Below are positions 45,175 through 55,084 of a DNA stretch of 64,000 nt, one piece after another (positions within the stretch are counted from its first letter, which is position 1; every line of letters starts with the position of its first letter). The translations under genes were made by a program, and so were the position numbers. Source of the DNA: Chelydra serpentina (Eukaryota; Chordata; Testudines; Chelydridae); the NCBI GenBank assembly GCA_037349315.1, contig JBAIAC010000001.1:6800001-6864000 (forward strand), given 5' to 3'. Under the pieces are notes generated by a model, which searched no databases, had not been told where the DNA came from, and worked only from the letters and a program-made list of their open reading frames with translations.

Positions 45175-45430
45175 ATAACAACCCTGTGAAGTAGCTAAAT
45201 GTGTGTTATTCCCATTTTCTAGATGGAGAAACTGAGACACAGAGAGATTCATTATTTGAATTGCTAATATCACACAGCATATCTGAGGCAGAATTAGGAA
45301 TAGAACAAGAAACTCCCGACTGCCATGCCATGCTCTAATCACTAAACCACAACTCCTTCCTTAGTTACTCCGTAGGGTTGTGAGGATTAGTTAGCTAATG
45401 TTGGTAAAACGCTTTGAAGATTAAAAACAT
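45175..45430 (-). repeat. MIR-like SINE relic
   Basis: Antisense MIR order: TTCCCATTTTCTAGATGGAG, AAACTGAGACACAGAGAGA, then TCACACAGCATATCTGAGGC, followed by a tRNA-like end (CATGCTCTAATCACTAAACC). The adjacent 45365-45420 (AGGGTTGTGAGGATTAGTTA) looks like a MIR tail in the opposite orientation, so two relics may be juxtaposed. Confidence 0.65.
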
Positions 45431-45789
45431 TCTCTAGAAGTCCTAAATAGTATTACTACTATTAAAAATATATTGATTTAAGTTACAGGACGTGACAACA
45501 TGTTTATTCATCTGAAGCTTTCAGTAGTACATTTGTTTATCTGTATCAAATTAAATTATCATCTTTGCATTATTATATTAGCAGTGTATTGTCTGGGTTA
45601 TTCTGAGTAATAATAAATTTGGTGTTTTGGTACATTTGGTACAAGTAAGAAAACTGTTTAGAAAAATACTATTTTCATGTGAAAGTGGGTGAAATAGACA
45701 TAAGAGTGTGCTCTAGTTCAAATATACTAGAATGCCCTAACACTATTGGTTTCTCATACTCCTCGTGATAAGTCTTATTAATTTGTATT

Positions 45790-46075
45790 GCATTTAGTGC
45801 TTAAAGGCCCAACCAAAAGCAGGGTATCATAGTGCTAGGCACTGTACAAACTCATAAGAAACAGCCCCTGCCTCAAAGAGATTATAATCTAAATAGACAA
45901 GACAGACAATGAGTGGCAGGTATAAGTCTCATTTGACAGAGTGGGAACTGAAGGACAGAGAGATGAAATTAGTTGGTCAAGGTCACATAGCAAGTCGGTT
46001 GCATGCATGTGAATTCAACTCATATCTCCTGAATCCCAGTCCAGTTCCTTAACCACAGGATCATCCTTCCTTTCT
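45790..46075 (-). repeat. Amniote SINE/LINE relic (MIR- or L3-like)
   Basis: Contains GTGCTAGGCACTGTACAAAC, CCCTGCCTCAAAGAGATTAT and GTCAAGGTCACATAGCAAG, motifs shared by ancient CORE-type SINEs and linked LINE tails in reptiles. Family assignment is uncertain. Confidence 0.5.
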
Positions 46076-46079
46076 TTGC

Positions 46080-48464
46080 ACCTGTCCTCAATTATATTAG
46101 AAAATATAAGCATTTATCTGTATTTGAATATCTATCCTGAAGAAACTGAATGCCTTTTTAATGGTCTTACATATACAGTAAGTAACAAATATAATGCAGT
46201 TATGAACTGTATAAAGGGGTTATTTTTTATGTATACCAGATGGCAAATTTTTCATTTTCCTTGTTATCAAACACTAACAATTCATAATAACAAATCTGAT
46301 AATTGCGTAGATAATTTCGTTTGTCTGATAGTGATGTGGACAGTAAGGGAGTAAATTCTGAACCACAGCAGTTTCGAATGGTACATCTGAGCAATTAATC
46401 ATTTCAGTGAGTACTTGTAAACAGAGTCAGCTCAGCAGGCATCCAGGAAAACTCTTATGAAATGTGATACTGTCTTAATTATCCTTTTTAAAGGGTCTTG
46501 GTGTAGAACCCAAACAGCAGACAGGATTTATTTCTGCCATGCTGTTGTCTGTAAAGCAGATTTCTCACCATTGGAAACCCCTATATAAGTTACCAACATT
46601 TTAAAAAACAAAACTCTTTTCCTTTCCTGGCATTTTGAATGATGCCTTATAGTCTATCAGTTATCCTTGTGCCTGCATTTAGGGGCAGCTTTTCATCATG
46701 TTTATGTTAATGAAAAGTCTGTTAAAATAATATAGTAATATAATATAGTATATAATATAATAATATAGTGCGTTTTCAGATGGAGTTTCGCTATTGGCCC
46801 CAGTCAAGTAGACCCCAAGAGAAGGATCAGGCCCTGAATGATGAATCATGAAGGTTTTGAAAAGCTGAAAGTAAGTCGCAGGCTTAGCCTCTTCCTTTGG
46901 GAGTGTCCTGTGGTGTATGTAAATAAAGTTACACATTATCTATCACTTAAAAATTTTCCAGCTGTCAGGGATGAATACCATGCCTGCTGGACCCAGCTTG
47001 ACATTGTGAAGCAGGGCATACTCCTCCTATGGTAATCATGCTGCTATTGGTTGTCCTCCTCTGCCTCTCCATGCCTGTAAACCCCCGTTCCATATGGGGT
47101 AGAAGGTGTGGAGGAATTAATGATTTTAGAGTGAAGTCCTGCATGGAAATGTGTCTGGTCCCAAGGGGAGCACTCCACAGAGAACATCTACTCCCTGCAG
47201 AAAAGCAGTGCTACAGCATGGTTTAAAAACAGATCTTTCCACAATGGTTTAAATATTGTTTCCTGGCTAATATGGATACTGCATTCTATGAACCTAATCC
47301 TGCAATGGGATCTGCATGGGTGGATCCTTACACCAGTGTGAAATCGAGTTGACTTCAGTAAGATTCTGCACAGGCATAAGGGCCCCATCCATGCTGATAC
47401 CCATTGCAGGATCAGGGCATTTGTTTTCATGAACCATTGTAAAACTGTATAAATAGAAACTAAAGGTATTTGCCTTAATCTGTTCATACTTGCTGTTCAA
47501 ACCCAGTGCCATAGGAATGGTGAGATGTGCGGTGTGGGATATTGTACCTCGGACAAACTTTCCCATTCTTTATGGTCATTCTGTGTGATGGACCATCTGA
47601 CCGAATTAAAAAAAATGAAACAGAATTCTCAGAACACAGAAGAGAAGAAATACCAACTCACTGTGATTAATGTGAGCCTGTGTTTCAAATGCTGTGAGCA
47701 GTTGCACAGAGTATTATTTGTTTGCAGCAGCAGTTTTCCCTGATAGGCAGCCAGTCGGTGGTTGTTACTGGCCCCAGGAATAGGCTCAAAGGACAGAATC
47801 AGGAAGGACAGAGAATTTATAGTGCTTTCAATAATGCACTGATGTCAATAAAATAGTTTAGCCATATCTGATAGGAAGCAAGTGTTAATTTTAAACAGCT
47901 GCCTTTAGGTGGTAATAAGTTCTCTCATCTGCAGCTCCTAAAATACAATCCAGAATAGTCATGTTCAGCAGGTCACAAGATTAGTCTAGGCAAATTCTTA
48001 AGTGAAACTTAGGAACAGTGAAATAAACACGAATAGAGGTGACAGAGCCTAGCCTGGGGGTGGAACACACAGTCCTTTCCAAGTTCAGGTTAAAGCTGGT
48101 CATTTAAAGCATAGTAGCTAGTCGGTACCCTTTACCCCCTCTCTCACTCCCACTCCCTTTCAACCACTCCCTTTCTCAAAGCGAATCAACATTAACATAT
48201 CAGTGGCTTTTGAAACCACTCTCAAGGTCACATCTAAATGCAGGACTCCAAAATGGCAGGGCTATCTACCATCTATTCCCAGCTATCAGTGAAGGCACTG
48301 TGTACCATGGTTCAAGTTTATGGAATAATGTTTCTATTTTAACACCCTTAATTGTTGGACCAATAACAACGTGTTGCTCTTGCCACATATTTAAAGAGAG
48401 CTAAGAGATATGCCTGGCAAGGTAATTTGGGACTCTTACCTGGGTTTAAAATGCATATATTTAA
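46080..48464. other. intronic sequence with small repeats
   Basis: Positions 46721-46770 hold an AT-rich ATAATATAGT-type microsatellite. Positions 47291-47417 form an imperfect foldback (CCTAATCCTGCAATGGGATC against CCCATTGCAGGATCAGGG), probably a short MITE. The rest shows nothing I can support. Confidence 0.5.
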
Positions 48465-49689
48465 TACTCGTAAGGGCATTCTGTGCCCAAAAAATTAAAA
48501 ATCCTGCACAAAGTATTTTAAAATTTTGCAAAATTCTGTAAATTTTATTTGTCAAATAAATGTGGAGGCTTCAGCATGGCATTGGGGAGCACAGGCCACT
48601 GGCTGTACAGAGGTGGGACATCACTATGCAGCTCCCTCCCCGCTCGGGACATAGATTCAGCGGTGAGGCTGTACCCAAACTTGACACAGTGCAAAGACTG
48701 GGCCTGCCCCAGAAACACCCGAGGTGTGGGCAGGCTGGCTAAACAAGGCAGGATCCAAGTGGGAAGGGGCTTAGTGTGCAGGGATCCACATGTAGGTTGA
48801 GAGGGTTCTGTGTGGGGCAATCTGGGTGTGGGTGGCTCAGTGGGGGATCTGGGTGCGAGGGAGGGGAACTGCATGCACAGAGGCTTGTTGGGGGGTTCTG
48901 GGTGCAATGGTAATGGGACTCTGCAGGGGGGTCCAGGTGAAGGGGGTTGGGGCTCAGCGAGGGAGTGTCTCGGTGTGGGGGGGATAGAGCTTGGCAAAGG
49001 GGTCTGGGTGTGGGGAGCTCAGTGGGGGGGTTCAGATGCTGAGGGAGTGAGGCTCAGTAGGATGGGGATCCAGGTGCAACTGATAGGGGCTCGGTAGGGT
49101 GCGAGTGCAGGTGGATCGTTGGGGTGGTCGAGGTGCAGGGGCAGTGGGACTTGTCATAAAAAGTTCTGGGTGTGTGGGGGGGTGACGCTTGGCAGGAGGG
49201 TCTGGTTATGATGGGGTCTGGATGCACGGGGGTTGGGTGGATGGGGGAGCATCTCCCCGTACAGAATTCCATTCCCCTACAGCTGAGGAGCAATGGGTGC
49301 AGGAAGCGCGGGGGAGAGGGAAAGTTTGCAGAGCTTCCTACAGCTGGGGGAGAAATCTGGGGGTGGGTCTGACATAGTCCCAGATGCTGTGCAGGGGAAG
49401 AGGAAGTCCCGTCCTCCCCAGCCCAGCTGCGACTAGCAGCTGAGCCCAGCGCAGGGTAGGAGGCACCAGCGGGGTCTTTCCCAGTCCTGCCCTCTGCCCC
49501 ACAGTGATTTACCTCTCTCCTGGCTGCCCTGGGCATCCGAAACATATTTCTGGGGAGGGTCATATGACCGCTCTTGTGGCTTCTCTTTGCTTCCCCATCA
49601 GAAAGTCATTTTTCTGCAGGGAATCAAAGAAATCTGTGTGGGACATCAATTCTGCACATGCACAGGGGCACAGAATCCCCCCAGGAGTA
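48465..49689. mobile_element. 1.2-kb non-autonomous DNA transposon with G-rich interior
   Basis: A 1225-bp element flanked by a 6-bp duplication ATTTAA (48459-48464 and 49690-49695). The ends are inverted: left TACTCGTAAGGGCATTCTGTGCCC and right, inverted, TACTCCTGGGGGGATTCTGTGCCCC. The interior 48790-49250 consists of irregular tandem G-rich units (GGCTCAGTGGGGG, TCTGGGTGTGG and similar). Pro- and Gly-rich frames on both strands are by-products of this composition. No transposase is encoded. The superfamily is not clear from the termini. Confidence 0.7.
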
Positions 49690-49695
49690 ATTTAA

Positions 49696-50218
49696 AGCAA
49701 TGATTTGAGTCCACAGTTTGAACAATGTTAAATGAATGTTCATCATGTTTATATTTTATATAATTTGACTGGTACTTGATGGTGATGTACATAAAGGAAG
49801 AAATTGTTGCCCAGATTCTCTGGACCAGTCAAGTCGGGCTCAGCACAGGTGCAAGTTGGGTGTGAGAGACAAAAATGCCAGTTTTGCAGCTCACTGATTC
49901 AGCCTACTCCTCAGTGCTAAGTAGAGCAGCCTGAAGGCTTCTGTATCTCACGCCAGCTGCCAAAGCACCCTGAGGCCATTTCAGCAGACAAGGATCACCA
50001 AAGAATAAGGATGCCCCAGCCATGTCCTCAGCACCTGAGGCAAAGTAATGGTATCAATATCAGCAACTCATCATCACACAAAAGATTCTTCTATGCAGAG
50101 GAAATCCTCCCAAGACAAATGAGGCCAGGGTTATGGCTGCTTTCTGCCACCAGAATGGGACCAGGTGACCAGAGGCCACTAGGAAATCAAGCTGTATGAA
50201 TTCAAACTATTTAGGCAT
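49696..50218. other. intronic sequence, no feature seen
   Basis: Unremarkable sequence between two repeats. Confidence 0.4.
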
Positions 50219-51145
50219 TGTAGCGAGGTGGTCTGGGCCCCAGCCACCCCAGGGAGGGATGAGCCTCTCTGGACACCAAAGTGGGCGGAGCCAGAGAATC
50301 CTGTGCCCGCCCCTCAGAGGTCAAGGTGCAGGACAGGAAGTACAAAAGCCGGGCCTCAGAACTCAATTGAGCCCCAGCCATCGGAGAGGCTGGATGCCTG
50401 TAGACTAGCTCCCCACTGGGAGGCCACGGCGACCGGCCGCTCGCCAGGTACCCCGAGGAGCTGCCAAGCCTGCCGCTTGCTAGTTACCCTGAGGAGCCTC
50501 CAAGCCTGCTGCTCGCCAGCTACCCCAAGGAGCCCATGGTGTGTGACCCTTTGGAGGACGCCACCCTGAACCAGGTATCCATAGAGGGGGAGGTTGGAAG
50601 TAGCCCGGGGACAGCCAACCCCAGTCCGGCTGCAGCACTGCCAGAGCCAATGTCAGTGTGTTGTGGCCAGGATCCCCACTGACACAGCGGCGGGTCCCTC
50701 TGCCGCTGCTAGGGCCCCGGGCTGGGAAGCAGTGGAGTGGGTGGGCCTGCATCCCCCCTGCCACCCAATGTGCGGGTGGCAGTCTCCCCTTCTCCCAGGT
50801 TCTCCGGAGCCAGGTCCTGGGCTTGCCACAACCACTACTGTTTGCTCAGCCCCTGCATGAGGGCCTGAGTCCCTGACTGTTTGTTGCCCTGCCCTGACCT
50901 AGGGCCTGGGGTTAGTACTATTGAACTGTGGCCCAGCCCCTGCCTGAGGGCCTGAGCCATTGCTTGTTGTCGCCCACCCTGAGCCAGGGTCCGGGCTTGC
51001 TAATAACAAACTGTTTGCTCGGCCCTCTCCAGGAGGGCCTGAACCGCTGACTCTACCGCCCAACTAAGCTAATTCCCTGACACCTGACTGTGTAGCGGGG
51101 CAGTCTGGGCCCGAGCCGCCTCGAGGAGGGGCTGAAATGCCTACA
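50219..51145 (+). mobile_element. LTR-like repeat unit with repeated start
   Basis: TGTAGCGAGGTGGTCTGGGC at 50219 recurs at 51091 (TGTAGCGGGGCAGTCTGGGC) and the likeness continues for about 50 bp. The 872-bp unit contains a TATA-like TACAAAAGCC (50341), a CCGGGCCTCAG stretch after it, three copies of a roughly 42-bp motif (CCCGAGGAGCTGCCAAGCCT, about 50450-50535), and Pro-rich shadow frames. It could be a solo LTR followed by a truncated second LTR. No primer-binding site or gene is recognised, so the class is tentative. Confidence 0.45.
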
Positions 51146-51775
51146 GGCATGTACTGTTATCTTTTTAAATAATTATAGCAAATTAATAGTTTTCCAATTA
51201 GCATAATCTCAGTAAAAGTATTTATTTGTTTAAGAAGAGACAGAGAGAGAGACATAAAAAAGCAATTTGTATCGGTTCCTGTTTTGTGTCCCCCACAATG
51301 TTGTAGAATAAGTTGTGTTTCAGTATTCTGAGTGCCTGCCAGTGTGTGTGGGATACATATAAGAGCAGAATCTAACCTTTTGGGTTTTTTAAAAAGCAAG
51401 TTTCCAGCCTTCATGGTTGCAAAAATCACCATCCAAATATGAACCAAGGCAGTGCTGTCTTCATAAGTCTGCAGAGAGCATAAAACAGTAACTCTTGAGA
51501 GGCATGTACTCCTCTACCCCCATGTAATCTAATGGGATGTTTACTCTAAAGCGTGCTGGTGACACTTTAAATATCAGGACTATTTTAAAGTGCCTTGGGC
51601 TTCGTGAGTTGAAAGCTGCTAAAGAAATATCAAATACGATTAATAGTAATAAATGCAGCAAAATTATAACTACACTAAATGTCTGCATAATAAGAAGCAA
51701 AATACAAACATTTGTAATTTGATTAGTAAACCATTTATTACTTATTATTTTGCAGCACATGGGGCTCCCTACAGT
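51146..51775. other. AT-rich intronic sequence
   Basis: No gene, RNA or repeat was seen. A short frame pair at 51461-51796 has no domain. Confidence 0.4.
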
Positions 51776-52290
51776 TGTGGCAAATTGCCGGCACAATTAT
51801 GATGGGTCCCGCACTTCCTCTTCTTGAGGGGGGTTCAGGGTGCAGTTTCCTGCCCCTGAACTAGGGTATCTACTGTCCCATTAGTGACCCAGAGAAGGGT
51901 AGGGGAAGAGGGAGGGACCCAGGCCCACCCTCTACTCCGGGTCCCAGCCCAAGGGCCCTAGGGATAGTGGCAAACCACTTGAACTAGTGCTTCCTTCCCC
52001 ATGACTACTTCCCTCTCCTGCTCTCCAGCTTGTGGGGCTTCCTGCCCCCTCTCTGCACAAGCCAGGTGTCTCTTTACCTAGGGTCTTGGTCTTCTAGCCA
52101 GCCACAACACTCCTTCAAACTGCTCTCTGCTCCAACCCCTTCCCCTAGCTGATTGAAGCATGGGTGTTTTATCAGGTGACTGGCTTCAGGTGCTCTTAAT
52201 TAATCTATAGTAACCTTCCTTCCCTCTACAGGGAATAAGGCTTCTCTTCTATCCCTCTCCTGCTGCCTTCTGGCCATACCGTATCACACA
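51776..52290 (+). repeat. LTR-like repeat, copy 1
   Basis: Begins TGTGGCAAATTGCCGGCAC and ends CCGTATCACACA (TG...CA). It is homologous over its length to 52543-53189, with shared blocks CCACCCTCTACTCCGGGTCC, TTTATCAGGTGACTGGCTTC and CTCCTGCTGCCTTCTGGCCA. It lacks an internal expansion present in copy 2. Coding frames within it are not supported. Confidence 0.6.
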
Positions 52291-52542
52291 GTTCAAGTAG
52301 AAAGACTGGTCTCGGGCCTGAAGAGCTAACACTATAGATGTGAGTTGATGAGTGAGGGTAATAACAATAGGGAGGGGAGAAGAATGTCATGGGTAACAAT
52401 AGGTATGTGCATACCTTTGTGTTTCTCTCTCTCTCTCTCTCTCATATGTATAATATATATCATAATTATTGACTCATTTGGGGCCATTGCAGAAGATGTG
52501 AATGCAAAGAAAGGACTTGGATGAATTGAGAGTAGTAGCTCG
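52291..52542. other. Spacer between LTR-like repeats with (CT)n
   Basis: 252 bp separating the two direct repeats. It includes a (CT)n microsatellite at about 52421-52443 followed by an AT-rich run. There is no primer-binding site, polypurine tract or coding sequence, so the two repeats need not have belonged to one provirus-like unit. Confidence 0.5.
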
Positions 52543-53189
52543 TGTGGCAAATTGCTGGCACTACTATGATGGGTCCCGCACTTTCTCTTCTTGTGGGGGG
52601 TTTTCAGGGTGCCATTACTTGCCCCTGAACTGAGGTAACAGCTATCCTACTAGTATCCCAGGGAAAGGGAGTGGAGAGGGAGGGACCCGGGCCCACCCTC
52701 TACTCCGGGTCCCAGCCCAGGGGCCCTATGATAGCAGGTGAACCACTTGTACCAGTGATTCTTTCCCCTGGGCTACTTCCCTCTCCTGACCTTCAGCTTG
52801 TGGGGCTTCCTGCCTTCCCTTTGCACAAGCCAGGTGTCCCTTTACCTAGGATCTTGGTCTTCTTAGCCCGCCACAGCACTTCTCAAAACTCTCTTCCGCT
52901 TTCCTCCGAACTGCTCTTTGTTCCACCGCCAATCCACTCTGCTTCACTCCTCCAAACTGCTCTCTGCTCCACCACCAAACCACTCTGATTCACTCCTCCA
53001 AACTGCTCCAACTCCTCCTCACTCTGCTCCAACTCCTCCCCTGGCTGATTGAAGCAGGGGGATTTTATCAGGTGACTGGCTTCAGGTGCTCTAATTGGTT
53101 TCAGGTGCTTTTAATTAATCTACAGGGAATAAGGCTTCTCCTCATCCTAGATCACTCTCCTGCTGCCTTCTGGCCATGCTGTATCACAC
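52543..53189 (+). repeat. LTR-like repeat, copy 2
   Basis: Starts TGTGGCAAATTGCTGGCAC and ends TGTATCACAC. It is the same repeat as 51776-52290 plus about 130 bp of internal tandem units around 52880-53040 (TCCAAACTGCTCTCTGCTCC and CACTCTGATTCACTCC variants). The pair may be LTRs of an old retroelement with the interior lost, or two insertions of one family. Confidence 0.6.
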
Positions 53190-53384
53190 TTGGTAGATCA
53201 TCATTGGGAGTGTGTTCCAGGAGTTAGAAGGCAGAGATCGTCTGGAAAAAAGCACAGATTGTTTTAGGCGACAAAAGACCTCAATTATTCCATTTCTCCT
53301 CTTATTCTCAAGGCGTGTGTGTGTGGGAGAGGGGGAATAAGGGTGGGCATGGGATCAGAAGGAAATAGAGAAGTTCCTGGCTTC

Positions 53385-54015
53385 AGTCCTTGGGTCTGTT
53401 CCAGGAAATGCAGTCCTCCATCCAGGACCTTCTGTTCGAGGATAATGGGCTCTTTTTGGAACAGACTGATGCAAGGCTGCATGGACTCAAGGATTCTCAA
53501 GCCACACTCTGCTTGCTGAGCCTTCATATGCCGCAGACAGCAAGGAAACAGTTCCAGCTGCCCCCGGCTCCTAGGTCTTGGCCTTCTCGGCAAGGCTCCT
53601 TTAGGAGAAAACACAGAGACAGAGCAGTATTGCAAGCCCCATGACAGTGAACTGCGAACCCATCTCCAGGGATACTACTTGTGAGTCACCTAGAATGGAA
53701 TGAACATGAGCAAGCACATGAAGAAGAAAAAATGGTTACCTACCTTTTCGTAACACATCTTTGAGATGTGTTGCTCATGTTGACCCACCTTCCTACCCCT
53801 GTGTTGGAGTTGAACTGAGAGGGCGTAGGGCTGGTGGTGCCTAATATACTGACATGTGAGCGTGGCACTCCAGAGAGTGCCACAGCCGGCCCTATGGATA
53901 CCACTAAGGCAAAGAATTCTGACAACTTTGCACATGGGCGCAAACATACCTAGAATGGAATGGGTATGAGCAACACATCTCGGAGAACAGTTACGAAAAG
54001 GTAGGTAACCATTTT
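53385..54015 (+). mobile_element. DIRS remnant C: gag 3' fragment joined to a right end
   Basis: Positions 53403-53640 encode a piece of the DIRS gag-like C-terminus (MQSSIQDLLFEDNGLF, aligning with the IQDLPFDGQGLF region of element A). It then jumps directly to a DIRS internal complementary region and right terminus at 53690-54012. There TGGTTACCTACCTTTTCGTA pairs with TACGAAAAGGTAGGTAACCA and GAGATGTGTTGCTCAT pairs with ATGAGCAACACATCTC. Pol and recombinase are missing, so this is an internally deleted copy of a third DIRS family. Confidence 0.75.
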
Positions 54016-54699
54016 TATGAAGCATTATAGCTGGGGAATAGCTAGAAAGTAAATAGAAAGATGTACCAGGGTGTGTTCTGCTCCTGCCTTCTAGCACCAA
54101 AGAAACTGGCCTAGACTGCAATGGCTATGTATCCACTGTTCCATTTATTTGATTTTTTTCCACTAACAGCCTTACAGTCCCATGCGATAGAACTATTTAC
54201 AACATCCTCTGTACTTCTGGCCCTCTCCTGAGGACCTGAAAGGCCCAGAGATTTCCCTTCCCTGTAGGCTCTGAGAGACTGGGTTCAGCCAACCCTGTTC
54301 CTCTATCCTGTGGCACTTGCTTCCCGAGCTGCTTTATCAGCCTTGAGCTGATGGGCTAATTGGCTCATCCAGCCCACCATCCTGGTTAGCTAAATACCTA
54401 TAATTACCTCAGTCCGCTTTCTGTGGGGGAACTAAAGAGTGTCAGAGTGCAGGCTTACCTGTTAACTCCCTGCACTCTGCAACAAAAGGAAATTTACTTT
54501 TAGTGAGTAATTATAAGGACGTAATTGATTTAAAAAATCTGCTGGTGTCATGAGGATCCTCAATGGCCACTCTTAAGACATTTTTGTGCCATTTAAATCA
54601 ATGGCAGCTTTGCCTGAGTAGGGGTTCAATGATCAGACCCTTTTTTGACAGTGTTACCAACTCTCATAATTTTTTCATGACTCTTGTAATATCTCATGG
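54016..54699. other. sequence between two DIRS elements
   Basis: No gene recognised. Positions 54200-54480 are moderately GC-rich and could be part of an unidentified repeat; I see no ends or ORFs. Confidence 0.4.
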
Positions 54700-54890
54700 T
54701 TCTTCTTCGAGTGCTTGCTCATATGTATTCCAGTTAGGTGTGCGCGCGCGGCGTGCACGATCGTCGGAAGATTTTTACCCTAGCAACACTCGGTGGGCCG
54801 GCTGGCGCCCCCTGGAGTGGCGCCGTTAGGTGCCCCGATATATACTGCAGCCGGCCCATCGCCCCCTCAGTTCCTTCTTACCGCCCGTGT
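54700..54890 (+). repeat. DIRS A left terminal repeat with TATA-like promoter
   Basis: Begins TTCTTCTTCGAGTGCTTGCT and matches, inverted, 60865-61045 at the right end almost without mismatch from GTATTCCAGTTAGGTGTGCG to CCCCCTCAGTTCCTTCTT. GATATATACTGCAG at about 54837 is a plausible TATA box about 250 bp upstream of the gag ATG. The promoter assignment is an inference. Confidence 0.75.
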
Positions 54891-55084
54891 CGGTCGTTGG
54901 AACAGTGGAGAGCAGCTCGCTGACCTCCACAGCCCTAGCTTTACAGCACTCGTTTATCTTTTAGATAGTTTAAGTACCGTTAAAGTACCGTTAATTAGTT
55001 GTTAATAGTTGTTGTTAGACTCAGTGACAATTGTAGCTGGAGATTAGGGGCTTCTCCCCTTCTCTCCAACCCGGTACCGGGCCA

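Noticed and set aside
48545..49563. Pro-rich minus-strand frames of 150 and 169 residues
   Set aside because: Generated by the G-rich tandem interior of the 1.2-kb inverted-repeat element.
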